Source of the DNA: Prostheceraeus crozeri
Taxonomy: Eukaryota > Platyhelminthes > Polycladida > Euryleptidae
Assembly (NCBI GenBank): GCA_907163375.1
Contig: CAJQUW010007889.1
Coordinates: forward strand, 62,001-126,000
Direction: 5' to 3'
Length of the DNA: 64,000 nt
Shown: one piece after another, positions 1-10,254 of the stretch
Numbering within the stretch: position 1 is the stretch's first letter
Layout: each line of letters starts with the position of its first letter
The notes under the pieces: generated by a model
The model's database searches: none
What the model was told of the DNA's origin: nothing
The model's input: only the letters and a program-made list of their open reading frames with translations
Position numbers and translations under genes: made by a program

Positions 1-1029
1 AGCATAATCAGCTTTTACATGGATTACAAAATCTTCAAAGCAAGAATTAAGGCATAGAGTAGGTATATTAAGTAGAGTGGTAGCTCCGCATTTATTAAAT
101 CCCCAATGTGTATACCAAAGACATTTAATATTATAAAGGACTAGATAGGAAATAGACGTGTTTTTACCTTGTGTGCAACGAAACCAGTGATTATCAGCTG
201 ATATTGCATGAATTTGAAATATTTGTAAGCGAGCAACGAATATTCCTTTTCATTACCTCTTTTTAGTAATTACAGAACCAAAGCGCATTTTAATAACAAA
301 ATGAAGGAATTTTTAAATATGTCTGAAAACAGCGTCCAAATTGCAATAAATAATAGTCTATTCTACTTTTTCAGATGTCTTGCAAAACCCATTTGTAAAT
401 AAGAGCACCCTGTTGATACAATTCTTTCAATTAGACTACATTGCATTATTTTATGTAAGTTGATTATTAAATCTGAAGAGTGCATGTTTTAGCACAAATG
501 AAAACCAATTGTTTCCTTCTTAGATAAAAGCAGAATGAAGTTCGCTTTCAATTCACCTAATACATAACTAAAGGACTTTTCTGAACAGAAAATGAGCCTC
601 GTATTTACTTTTGATCATGCAGATTGTTTCTTTGTATAATAAGTACGAAGCCTGGCCATATGGTTGCACATGTACATCGTTGCTGTCCCCACCGTTGACC
701 GGTCACGGCAAACGCGATTGACAAGCTTGGCAATAATCTAGCGTGTAATTGTAATTTTGCGGTTAGAAATTACCTGATACAACAGAAAAAATATATATGA
801 ATTATCAGAAAATTTGATATAAAATTGGCCTAAACAAATAAAAACAAACAACATATATTACGCATGTTATACAATGCACATTGACAACATATTTGGCATT
901 GACAGACATCCGATGATCGATTCCACTTGGACCAAAAAGGCCCTCTGTTAATTATTTGCAATACATTAATACAATAATACATAATACATAATACAATTTG
1001 TGCAGTCGGTCGTCGCATGCGGTTGTCTG
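1..1029. other. AT-rich stretch with no recognised gene
   Basis: I see no convincing coding region, RNA gene or element boundary here. The only long reading frame (830-1051, minus) has no recognisable motif and looks fortuitous. The stretch is presumably old intergenic or degraded repeat DNA to the left of LINE-1. Confidence 0.5.
956..1000. repeat. AT-rich short tandem repeat (AATACAT-like)
   Basis: Imperfect repeats of AATACAT/AATACA lie just left of the LINE-1 5' region. They could be a simple repeat or the tail of an older LINE that ended here; the sequence does not decide. Confidence 0.45.
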
Positions 1030-1478
1030 TCTCGTCGTCTCGTGTGTCCATGATGTTTTCTTGATTTTGTGATCGTCGATATCATTCGAAATTGGAATTT
1101 TTATATCAATCGACGTCTTTCAACGTTGCCTGTGTCATTTCGTGGGAATTATTCATCGTCTGCATCGCATTTCGCCATTTTTTGTGGATTTGTGTGGATT
1201 TCGCGGTCTTTCGGTGGTGATTACTATTCACATCTACCTGGCATCATTGATATCTGTAAGTTCGCGAGAATCCACCAAGTGCAATCTCGTGTGTGTTCAA
1301 TCGACCATCTCGCTCGTGATTGACCGCTGATCAGAATACATTCAGTGTTCTCGGATTGTTGCGTATCAAGTGCACCTCCAGTCGTGTGGCTTCAGTTTCT
1401 GCCTGTGAACCCAGTGCCCTGAGTTCGATTCCTTTTCGAGTTAATTTTTGTGGCATCTAAGCTTGTATTTTCTCGATC

Positions 1479-2306
1479 ATGTCGGAGAGTTTGTCAGTAT
1501 CAGAATTCCGCAAGATGTCTGCTTCCGAGATTGGAAAACTTTCAAAAGCCAAGCTGACTTCAGCTCTTCTGAGTGCTGTCGATTCCATCGAGAAAAGTGA
1601 AAAGGAAATTCTTACTCTCAAAGACTTGAAAGTTGCCCTCGATGATGCCATCTACAGCATCAAGAATGATGTCGCTCAACAAACAGAGCAAAAGCTGAAA
1701 GAGCTTGAGGAGACTTTCGTGAAGAGAATGAACGAAATGCATGTTTCTCTAACTTCAGGAATAGAGGAGACTCTAACAAGTCATGTTGACAAGAAGCTAC
1801 AATCACTGAAGTCGTCAATGGAATCTGACATAATTTCTGAAATTGAGGATCGTGAATTTCGGAAAGACAACCTGGTCATTTTTGGTCTACCCGAGCAAAG
1901 TGATCCCGAAGTCGATTCCGAGAAAACGATGGAATTGTTGAATTATCTTGATGATAATTTTGTCGATTCTCATGTTGTCAAGTGTTTCCGAATTGGCAAA
2001 CCTGGTCATAAACCTCGACCAATAAAGGTGAATTTTCTGCTGTTTGAGACGAAGATGAGATTGCTCAAATGTGGTCCTATGCTGTCAAAATCCTCAGACT
2101 ATCGGAACGTATATATCAAGCCTGACCTTACAAGGAAGCAACAAAACGAAGAGAAAGAGCTACTCCAAGAACTGAAGCGACGAAGGAGGAATGGTGAAAA
2201 AGTCGTTATACGCAAAGGAAAAATCGTGCAAAAGCTTGTCGAGCGTTTAGCAGTAGTGGTAAAGGTTCTGAAAATGTGTCCATGTCTCGTGCACCAAAAG
2301 TTTTAA
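1479..2306 (+). CDS. LINE-1 ORF1 protein (coiled coil plus RRM-like domain)
   Basis: This 275-aa frame starts at an ATG at 1479 and is intact. Residues about 10-130 are rich in Lys, Glu and Leu with heptad-like spacing, consistent with a coiled coil for trimerisation. Residues about 130-245 resemble the RRM-like nucleic-acid chaperone domain of LINE ORF1 proteins, with a DREFRKDNLVIFGLPE segment, then KCFRIGK and KVNFLLFETKMRLL, followed by a Lys/Arg-rich helix. Family knowledge: such proteins coat the element RNA in a ribonucleoprotein particle. The end overlaps the first in-frame ATG of ORF2 (2282) in a different frame, so ORF2 may be reached by reinitiation. No zinc knuckle is seen, unlike LINE-2 ORF1. 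Confidence 0.8.
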   Translation: MSESLSVSEFRKMSASEIGKLSKAKLTSALLSAVDSIEKSEKEILTLKDLKVALDDAIYSIKNDVAQQTEQKLKELEETFVKRMNEMHVSLTSGIEETLTSHVDKKLQSLKSSMESDIISEIEDREFRKDNLVIFGLPEQSDPEVDSEKTMELLNYLDDNFVDSHVVKCFRIGKPGHKPRPIKVNFLLFETKMRLLKCGPMLSKSSDYRNVYIKPDLTRKQQNEEKELLQELKRRRRNGEKVVIRKGKIVQKLVERLAVVVKVLKMCPCLVHQKF

Positions 2307-4903
2307 TGATGAACGCTCATTCAATTGTTTCTTCTGGGAAAATGGACGATATTCGCATTCACTGTGCCATCTTGAAGCCAGATATTGTGATAATCACTGA
2401 ATCTTGGCTAAGTAATGTGCATGACAGTTGCCTTTTCAATAAAGATGGTTACTCCATGTTTCGATGTGATAGAAAGAATCGTACAGGTGGTGGAGTAGCT
2501 GTGTGGGTTTTGTCTGAACTCCAAGTTTCCATTTTGAAAGTAATGCTAATCCATCATTTTGTGAATGTCTGTTTTTAAAAATAATAATTGATTCTGAAAT
2601 CATAAATTTGTTGGCTATATATGTACCTCCTCGTATTGTTTCACATCATAAAGAGCTGAACGATTTTGTAATTGATGTCTTAGACAGTATGACTGAAAAT
2701 CAATTATTCCCAAACGTGATTATAGGAGGTGATTTGAACGATTTTGACTCATCCATTTTAAAGCGCAGTTTTGATCTTTTTAACAAGGTCTGTGATCCAA
2801 CTCGTTTTGAGTCCACGTTAGATATTTTTCTCGTGAGTAGAACTTTGAGTGAAAATTACGGATCTGCTGAAGTTGGGCCCTCGCTATTCAGTAATCGTAG
2901 AGCCTCTCATTGCTCTGTTTTGTTAGTTCCATTTGTAACCAAGGCCGATACTCATGATTTCTGCGTTCGTAAACTTTTTGACTTGAGAAGTTCAAATGTG
3001 CAACATTTTTTATCTGCTCTGTGTGAAAGTTCCTTTCAATGTGTCTATGAAGCTGATGATGTTGATAGTAAAGTTGAACGGTTTTACTCAGTTTTTCTTG
3101 ATTGTCTGTTTAGCTGCATACCAATCAAAGAAGTTCCCATTTCAAAGAGAGACAAGCCGTGGATGACTCCATTAGCAAAGGATTGTATTAATCGCAGATG
3201 GCAGGCGTACCGAAATCGTGATTTTCAGGAGTACAACAGACTTAAGCAAAAAATACAAAGAAATTATAAAGGCCTGTAAAGAACATTGGGTGAAAAGGTC
3301 CAAGCAAACATCGAGAGATATTTGGTCCATAGTAGCCCACTAAAAGGGCAAGCAAGCAAATAATAACACTGTGGAATCACTAATTTCTTAATTTTCGTCT
3401 GTTGAATATGCTGTTGACGAAATCAATCGTGTATTTGTGAAAAAATTTTGTGTCTCTCAACCTATAGAATTTGATTTTGATGACAGTTGGTGTCCTCTAT
3501 CTGACCCTGTTGAAGTTTTCGGCTATCTGGAGAAATTGTCCGTCAATAAGTCTTCAGGAGCTGATTGTATTCCCAACCGAATTTATAAGATTGGTGCCCC
3601 ATTTATTGCTGAACCGCTGTGTCACATTATCAACTCGTCTGTTTTGCTGCGCTATGTTCCAGTATCTTTCAAATCTTGTGTTGTAGTTCCTGTGCCGAAG
3701 AAATCTAAAGTTTCTGTTGAAAATTTGAGGCCCATCACAATATCAAGTGTGCCATGCAAGCTTTTGGAGAGACATGTGTTGTCATATATGTATTCTAAAA
3801 TAACTAGCTGCATTCCTGACTTTCAATTTGCCTACAAGCCTCAATCCGATTGTACGAGTACATCAGCCTTGATCACGATTCATAACTATGTTACTGAGAT
3901 GCTTGATTCTGACAATGTCACATCTGTCATGTTAATAGCTTTCGATTTTTCATGTGCTTTCGACAGGGTTCGTCATGACATTTTGGTTGCCAAGTTGCAG
4001 GCTCTTGGCTTTCCCTCAGGTTTCATTTGTTGGACTATCTCCTATCTTCAGGATAGGTACCAAAGTGTTCGTCTTCGTGAATGTTTTAGCAGTAGCCGGT
4101 GTGTGTCCAGTGGTTGTCCTCAAGGATCCCTTCTGGGACCATTTTTGTTTGTCCTATACTGTTTTGACATAGCTACCGCCAATGAAACGACAAAGATTGC
4201 ACAATATGCTGATGATGTAAATTTGATTGTACCTTTGACTAAAAATGATTATGATATAACAGATCGCGTTTTCGACGAATTTCTCTGTTTGGAGAAGTGG
4301 TGCTCTGAGAATGATATTATGTTGAATAAGAGCAAGACCAAGATTGTTCATTTTAAAAAGAAAAATTACGCATGTAATGACGCTTTTCTTGACTTATCCA
4401 ATTTTATTGTTGATGAAGCAAAAGTGTTAGGTGTTGTATGGGACGATAATTTAAGCTGGTCCAGACATTTTCGTGAAGTTGAGTCGAAATGTTCTCAGCG
4501 TATATATTTATTGAAATCACTCAAATTTACTTTGTGTCATGACGATTTATGGACCGTATATTACAACGTTATAGAAAAGCTTATGTTGTATCCAGTTCCT
4601 TTGTTTGGTGTGCTTAGCAGTGATGTAAAGGTGATGATGAAACGTATATTCAGACGATGCAAGAGAACTATTTTTAGAAAAGATTGTGCATGCTCTAACA
4701 ACTTTGAATCATTTTCTATCAAAAGCCTACGATCCTTTGAGACATTGTATAAGAGTTCTGTGAGTCCAACGCATCCACTAAATGTGCTTATACCACCAAC
4801 TAGCTTGAGACGCATTAATGTACCTTTCTGTAAAACTACTCGTAGACAGAATTGCTTTCCAATTTCGTATCTGCTACATTTGAATGGACACTTTCGACTG
4901 TGA
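2282..4903 (+). pseudogene. LINE-1 ORF2: endonuclease and reverse transcriptase, broken
   Basis: The APE-like endonuclease begins at 2282 (KVLMMNAHSI, IITESWL, then TGGGVAVW) and continues in another frame with IIGGDLND near 2725. The usual SDH catalytic motif reads ASH near 2910, so the endonuclease is probably dead even apart from frame breaks. The reverse transcriptase occupies 3437-4903 in one open frame, with FDFSCAFDRV (motif A, about 3942), GCPQGSLLGP (motif B, about 4111) and QYADDVNL (motif C, about 4203). Frame changes lie near 2530 and between 3260 and 3440. The stop at 4901-4903 is followed by a short 3' UTR. The copy is non-autonomous now. Confidence 0.85.
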
Positions 4904-5023
4904 TAACTTTCCGCATTTTCTTTGGTGTTTATTTTGTGTACCTGCAAGATTCACTTGTAATTTGACTTTTGTAACTGTTCATGTTGTAACTTTTTGATTC
5001 TCATTCGGTTCAAATATACATAT

Positions 5024-5037
5024 TCTCTCTCTCTCTC
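5024..5037. repeat. (TC)n at the LINE-1 3' end
   Basis: A pure TC run joins the LINE-1 3' end directly to the (AAAATTC)n tail of a minus-strand LINE. It is the left member of the duplication around PLE-2. Confidence 0.85.
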
Positions 5038-5092
5038 AAAATTCAAAATTCAAAATTCAAGGGTTTTATTTCGTTATGAAATACCCGGTGGT
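5024..5092. repeat. Left copy of the direct repeat flanking PLE-2
   Basis: This segment, made of TC run, AAAATTC repeats and then GGGTTTTATTTCG...CCCGGTGGT, recurs at 9761-9822. The copies differ only in AAAATTC repeat number (three here, two on the right). It is best read as a target-site duplication of about 60 bp made when PLE-2 inserted at the 3' end of LINE-4. Confidence 0.75.
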
Positions 5093-6309
5093 TACAAAGT
5101 GGAGCCGCCGTCAGCTTGGCAACAGGCTGTCCCTTGAGCTCCTTGATGACGCGATATCTTCTATCCGAGATATGCAATCTAATGTTGACCTGTGGTCTGA
5201 CGTGGACCTCGACTTGGATCCGGACCCTTGGCTCCCAATACAGGACCCTTTACATCCCGGTCCTTCTCATCGTCCTCCAGAAACACAGGTTCGTTCCGCT
5301 TCCTCAGCGACAAGCCCTCTCCAGAAGAACAGATCATCCAAGAGCGTCTCCTACTAATGACGTGACTGCTCCTGCACCAGGGTTTTTGACGAGCTGTATA
5401 CCTACGACAAAAGCGAATGTTCTCGCTAGCTCTACGAATTCTACGAGTAAGTCTCCAGTGCCTGCAATGACTCCATGGGGCTTCCCACCGAAGGTACCTG
5501 CCGCACCGGTGAGCATACCGAAAGCGCCTGCTGTTTCAGCATCTTCTGCAAGCCATCTTTCTTCGGGGACGTCTCCTACAATGCCAAACCAGCCGACCAA
5601 GACCATCACAGCTACAACAACCGCAGCCAACCAAGCCGCTACGAGTTCTTCGAACGAGCCGAATACGCCTGCAGTCCTACCTGCTGCTTCTGGCGTATCT
5701 GGACCCGGAGAACTGTCAAGGAAGAGGACTCTACCTCCTCCTACACAAGTGGACCTGTTCGGCTCTCCAGTGCCCGAACAACCTCCAAGACGAAGCCGTT
5801 CTAATTCTCTGCCGGTTCAACTGACACTCTCATCACCATCTGAAAACAAACCTCACATCATTTTTGGTGATTTCTCAATCCGTAACTTCAAGCGAGCCGA
5901 CTGTGCCATCGCTTCACACGAAGCTGGTAAGATATTTCACTTCAAATCCTGTATAAGTGGCCTACTAAAAATATATAAAGATATTCAAACAGTAATTTTC
6001 ATCCTTTGCCCTGCCGACAGAAAGAACTTACCTGTCACCAATATCAAAGGCATCAGAGCCTTGCTTAGTGTCGCTCAGGATCGATATCCTAATGCCAACC
6101 TGATGGTCATACTTGGTGGTGTTGCTCCATCCTACTCTGTAGATGAAGCAAACAACATCCGGTCTTTTAATGACCATGTGCGTAACAAATGTAAGGATGT
6201 CTGTCTGGCTATTCCACCTCCAGAAAAGTATGAAGTTGATAGCAACTTCTGCCTTACGCATGACACTTCCGATGCCCTTCATGACATCATAAATAATTTT
6301 TTGGCATAG
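5093..6309 (+). pseudogene. PLE-2 ORF1, 5'-truncated
   Basis: The start (about 5080-5330) matches the middle of PLE-1 ORF1. A Ser/Pro/Thr-rich linker follows (about 5380-5830), and then the conserved C-terminal domain (about 5845-6300). That domain opens with HIIFGDFSIR and continues with FILCPADRKNLPVTN and ALLSVAQDRYPNANLMVI, which align block by block with IILGDSKFRD, FVLCLSSLDEKNKPSTN and IMSNAKRLFPNARLSVL of PLE-1. The layout resembles SGNH/GDSL-fold domains found in some LINE ORF1 proteins, but the block I serine is replaced here by Phe (GDF), so catalysis is unlikely. The frame is interrupted once near 5330. It ends on a TTTTTTG heptamer leading into the RT frame. Confidence 0.75.
6297..6303 (+). 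promoter_or_regulatory. Putative -1 frameshift site at the end of PLE-2 ORF1
   Basis: The heptamer T TTT TTG is in ORF1 phase, two codons before its TAG (6307). A -1 slip puts the ribosome in the RT frame (from 6303), which is open and has no ATG until 6462, although conserved N-terminal residues (FVPTP) lie upstream of that ATG. An AT-rich hairpin (TAGATAA 6307-6313 with TTATCTA 6333-6339) starts only 3 nt downstream and is weak support. Confidence 0.55.
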
Positions 6310-6703
6310 ATAAGAAACTTAGCGAGATCCTTTTATCTAATGTTCTTTTTGTAACAAACAAGTTTGCCCCTAGATTTGAAACTTTTGCTCTTTTAAGCAA
6401 TACTGCAACATTTGTTCCCACTCCTACTGAGATACCACATAATGATATAAAGGCAGGAGTTATGGACTACATTCGGAAATTTCAGTGGAACGAATGTTTC
6501 ACATGGGGTAATAATCTTGAAAGAAATAGGAATAGGTTTGGCCCCTCATTGTCCAAACGATGGGTCCCTGAGGTCTGTATTCCATCTAAGGTTAACTCTT
6601 TAACGAATGAAACAATAGCGGCCACTAACAGGATTTTGAGTGATTGTCCTGCCTGCTTCCCAGAATCCAACTTATGTCAGTCTCAACGTGTTGAAATTTC
6701 GAG
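6303..6703 (+). pseudogene. PLE-2 RT frame, N-terminal fragment before the nested LINE
   Basis: In the -1 frame after ORF1 the translation contains ATFVPTPTEIP, DYIRKFQWNE and CPACFPESN. These align with RKFIPTPVGT, DFLRKYQWRF and CRNCFPVDN of the intact PLE-1 RT protein. It stops being PLE-like at the VEISRI position, where LINE-3 begins. The PLE reading resumes after LINE-3 at KSDSVVLPADKG (about 7853), matching DDSVVVSTMDKG of PLE-1. Confidence 0.8.
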
Positions 6704-7850
6704 AATTTTCGCAATTTGGTTTCATCCCTAAGAATTTCCATGGTGGTTGTACGAACGCTCACCTAGCAATTCGCCTTACAACTCTGCAACATATTTCTGC
6801 CGACCCTCTGAACTACGTGAAACTCCTCGCAGTTGATTTTAGAAAGGCGTTCGACTCTGTGAGTCATTCCGTTCTTCTTAATTCTCTGATGAAGAACTTT
6901 GGTTGCAATCCGCTGGTAACTAAATTCATTTTCAGTTTTCTTGAAAATCGTGTGCAGCGTGTGTGTTTGAATGGCATATCTACGCCCTGGAAAGTGGTCA
7001 CTAGTGGGGTTCCCCAGGGTTCCATCCTCGGGCCTCTTCTTTTCGTTATTTTACTTGATGATCTTCCGCACCTCCATGACACTAAGATAATCGCCTATGC
7101 CGATGATGTCACCCTAATCCATCTCGGTAATGTGAATGTTGTTGACAATTTTCAACTCTCCGTCGATAGTTTTTGTTATTGGGTCGAAAAGAAAAAACTT
7201 GTTGTAAATGTTGATAAGACGAAATGTCTTACTATGTCACGCAAGAATTCTTGTCCGCCATGTTTGCCCATTTTTATTGATAATAGTGCTATTGAGAATG
7301 TTGAGCATTTGAAAATTTTAGGTGTTCTTTTCTCCAGTGATTTGAGTTGGAGTGTGCAGTTTGATAGCTTGTATAATCGCTGTTGCCGTGCTATGTCGTT
7401 TGTAAAACGTTTAATGTTGAACGGTAATCGTGGTCCCGTTATTTGGCAGGCATACATGGCTTTTGTCTTCTGTCATATGGTTTTTTGTTGGCCAGTCATG
7501 TGCGACATCAGCAAAGGGAAATTCAGAAAGCTTGAACGATTACATGTCCTTGCTAGACGTTGGGCTGACGTAACTGACAAGACCAGCCTTGAAGATTTAC
7601 TCAATAAGATTTGTGAAAAACTGATACAAAAGATAGCCACGAATGCAAATGTGCATCCTTTGGCTGAGTTTTTTGAAATTCGCCAGAATAACTGCAATAT
7701 AAGACGTACAAGAGCTCTACGTCCCTTCCACAGAAGAATGGCTCTTTACAACAATTCGTTTGTCAAATTTTCCATCATATCGTGATTTTGTTCGTGTGTA
7801 TATTTCTTTGTAATACCACTTGTTGTATTCACAAATACAGAATTATTATT
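6704..7850 (+). mobile_element. LINE-3: 5'-truncated LINE nested in PLE-2
   Basis: A 1.15-kb insertion splits the PLE-2 RT exactly between residues that are adjacent in PLE-1. It carries the C-terminal RT portion of a LINE, a 65-nt 3' UTR and an (ATT)n tail at 7842-7853. AGAATT occurs at both edges (6702 and 7839) and may be a short target-site duplication. The nesting shows that LINE-3 inserted after PLE-2. Confidence 0.85.
6711..7785 (+). pseudogene. LINE-3 reverse transcriptase, C-terminal fragment
   Basis: One open frame encodes the RT from the segment before motif A to the C-terminus: LLAVDFRKAFDSV (motif A, about 6826), SGVPQGSILGPLLF (motif B, about 7000), IAYADDVTLIH (motif C, about 7090) and LKILGVLFSSDLSW (about 7309). 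It ends with TGA at 7783-7785. The endonuclease and the N-terminal RT are missing, as expected from incomplete target-primed reverse transcription. The frame reads through upstream into PLE-2 sequence from 6640, which is fortuitous. It belongs to the same broad APE-type LINE group as LINE-1 but is a different family. Confidence 0.85.
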
Positions 7851-9600
7851 ATTAAGTCTGATTCGGTTGTTCTTCCTGCCGACAAAGGCCAAAGATGGGT
7901 TATTATGACGCGGGAACAATACAGAGATGAAGCCTATAGACAACTAAACGACACTAATAATTATTCTAAAATTGACTATCCTCTGTCTAAACAAACTAGC
8001 TCGAAAATCGTCAGAATACTCAAACAAATTAAATCTAGAAAGTTTATTTCTTACACTGAGCTTAACTACCTCATGCCCCCTGCTAACTTCAGCACACGCA
8101 GATTTTACTTACTTCCTAAAATCCATAAAACTAAATGGATTGATGATAAAATACCTCCTGGGAGACCTATTGTCTCCGATGTCAATTCTGAGTCCAGGAA
8201 CGTGTCCAATATGATTGACTACTTTCTTAAGCCTTTAGCCCAAATGTCACAGTTTTTTATTGGACACTTTTCACATGATAGCTATTCTTCGGGAACTTAC
8301 TATACCTAATGATTCCTTCCTGTTTACTATTGACGTCGAATCGTTATATACTAAAACTCCAGTAAACGAGACCACAGAACTTATCTCTGAATTGTTTTTG
8401 CACTTGCCCGACCCCAGGAGACCTGATTTGTCTTTACTAACCTTACTCAAACTAATATTAGATAACAACGATTTCAGTTTTGATAGCAACCTCTATAAAC
8501 AAATTTGCGGAGTAGCAATGGGTAAAGCTTTTGCAGGGTCTTTCTGTAACATCTTTATGAATTTCTGGGAGAATAGCGCTATCGCTGCCTTCCCTCTAAA
8601 ACCTCTGGTCTGGGTCAGGTACCAAGACGATATTTTTGGTGTCTGGTCCCATTCCCGTGACAGTTTTGAAGCTTTTTTTGCTCATCTCAATAACTTTCAT
8701 CCTAATATAAAGTTAACCTATAGTATCAATAGCAAAGAAATACCTTTTTTGGATCTAATGATAACTAACCATAATACCAGATTATCATATGGACTTTGGT
8801 TCAAACCAACAGACTCTCACTACATCCTAAACAGTAGATCTCACCATCCTCCTCACTCTCATAAAGGAGTGATATATAGCCAAATTTACAGAGCCAGTAC
8901 CCATAGTTCGGACCGCCAACATTTTTGTGACTCTATCAGAATTCTTAAAAGAACCTGGCTCAAACTTAATTTTTCTAGATCATTAATCCGTGAGACAAAA
9001 CGTAAGGTCCTTACTGTAACTAATCAATTCACGAATTGGGATACGGGATACTTCCCCTGCAAAAATTCTCATTGCTACTGCAGTTTTTCTGATAATATTA
9101 AAGTTATTGATAACCCTCACAATAAATTCAAATACCCAATAATTCATAGAATCACCTGTGATATCACTGGTGTCATTTATATAATAAAATGCAAAAGATG
9201 TTCCAAACTTTATGTAGGCGAAACATCACGTACAATTGTTTGTAGAATTAAAGAGCACGTTAGTAACATCAGATGCGGTGACCCGAACCGATCACCGATA
9301 GCCAAGCATTTTAACTCTGATTGTGCTCTGATCGATTTCACATTCTATGCCATTGAACATTGTCCTATTGATAATAAGAGAATTAAGCGAGAATCACACT
9401 GGATCAAGACTTTACGCACATACGGCGAACATGGATTGAACTCTATAGTTCAGGCCAGGAACAATGAAACTAACTTAATTCTACCATTCAGCCAGTGTTC
9501 CTACAGAATCTATAACATGATCAAGACCAAATGCAACTTTTCAACCAATACGAACATAGCGTTTAAGAATAATAAGAATCTGAAATCGTTGTTAAAATAA
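7851..9600 (+). pseudogene. PLE-2 reverse transcriptase core and GIY-YIG endonuclease
   Basis: RT signatures of Penelope-like elements appear in order: LLPKIHKTKW (about 8111), PPGRPIVSDVNS (about 8155), FTIDVESLYT (motif A, about 8323), GVAMGKAF (motif B, about 8509), RYQDDIFGVW (motif C, about 8617) and IPFLDLMI (about 8740). A Cys-rich linker (about 9050-9085) precedes the GIY-YIG nuclease: GVIYIIKCKRCSKLYVGETS (about 9169), a conserved Arg in VCRIKEHV, and the Glu of KRESHWI. Two Cys lie between the GIY and YIG strands, a known PLE hallmark. The family copies RNA into DNA at EN-made nicks. One frame change lies near 8258; the rest to the TAA at 9598 is open. Confidence 0.88.
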
Positions 9601-9661
9601 TTCACCTCTGGTCAGCAACATATTTAAGACCGAGTCTGATCTCCTGGGCACTATTTTGCCT

Positions 9662-9707
9662 TTGTTCGGAGCTGAAGAAGGTTAGTCCCGAAAGCTTCTC
9701 CGAACAA
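9662..9707 (+). ncRNA. Hammerhead-like ribozyme motif in the PLE-2 3' region
   Basis: A perfect 10-bp stem I (TTGTTCGGAG 9662-9671 with CTCCGAACAA 9698-9707) encloses the core CTGAAGA (9672-9678, matching CUGANGA), a short stem II (AGG...CCC) and GAAA (9690-9693). A minimal palindromic stem III (AGCT) follows, and the cleavage position would be after T9697. The extra A before the GG of stem II is a deviation. PLEs are known to carry minimal type I hammerheads near their ends. Cleavage activity is inferred. Confidence 0.7.
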
Positions 9708-9760
9708 CGTTGTTTTTTCAACCAGTCAGAGCGGGTAGCACGACGGGGGCCTCTCCCTCG

Positions 9761-9822
9761 TCTCTCTCTCTCTCAAAATTCAAAATTCAAGGGTTTTATT
9801 TCGTTATGAAATACCCGGTGGT
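9761..9822. repeat. Right copy of the direct repeat flanking PLE-2
   Basis: Matches 5024-5092 apart from one AAAATTC unit. It begins with a TC run that abuts the PLE-2 3' end, and it continues without a break into LINE-4 3' UTR sequence, showing that the target lay at the LINE-4 3' end. Confidence 0.75.
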
Positions 9823-10254
9823 ACAGTATACGAGGAATGTACAAATGAATGAACAAATGAGGAAGTACCAACACCATAATGTCAATCGTCAGGATACTGA
9901 AAAACCAGTTCTACAATGATATGATTATGGATGAAATGATACCAGACACCATGACATGAAATGAGCTATGTACAGTATAGCTGAAACGGCATGAGCATGA
10001 AAGTCAATGGAAGATGAGATACCAGAAAAATCAACTAATGGTGTCTATACAGTATGTACATTTGAAATATAGAAGGAGAGGAGGTCACCAACGAATGCGA
10101 GATCCTATCATTTATTATTGTCTGTGACTTTTTAACATCGATAATTATGATTAGAGTTGATATTATTACGACCGTCAACAACAGGTAGTGTACACTCAAC
10201 TTGATCGACATCACATCGCAAATTTTTTTTTTATTATTATTATTATTAAGTGTT

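Larger units (their letters stand above)
1030..5022 (+). mobile_element. LINE-1: near full-length non-LTR retrotransposon with APE endonuclease
   Basis: The element has a 5' leader of roughly 450 nt, an ORF1 (1479-2306), an overlapping ORF2 (2282-4903) with endonuclease and reverse transcriptase motifs, and a 3' UTR of about 120 nt that runs into (TC)n at 5024. The 5' boundary is not defined by a clear target-site duplication; a CT/GT-rich stretch at about 1027-1048 could be the remains of the left flank. The layout fits the CR1/L2/Jockey-like group of LINEs; I cannot assign a clade firmly. It is a decayed copy. Confidence 0.8.
5093..9760 (+). mobile_element. PLE-2: Penelope-like element, 5'-truncated, with nested LINE-3
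   Basis: Order of parts: 3' two-thirds of ORF1 (5093-6309), N-terminal part of the RT frame (6303-6703), nested LINE-3 (6704-7850), RT core plus GIY-YIG endonuclease (7851-9600), short 3' UTR, hammerhead-like motif (9662-9707), and a 3' end ending in CTCTCCCTCG against (TC)n. The first identifiable codons match the middle of PLE-1 ORF1 (VTKWSRRQLG against VTKWARTQLG), so the 5' part was never copied or was lost. The copy is defective, with the nested insertion and a small number of frame breaks. Confidence 0.85.

Noticed and set aside
830-1051. Minus-strand 73-aa frame left of LINE-1
   Set aside because: No motif, and it overlaps an AT-rich simple repeat; likely fortuitous.
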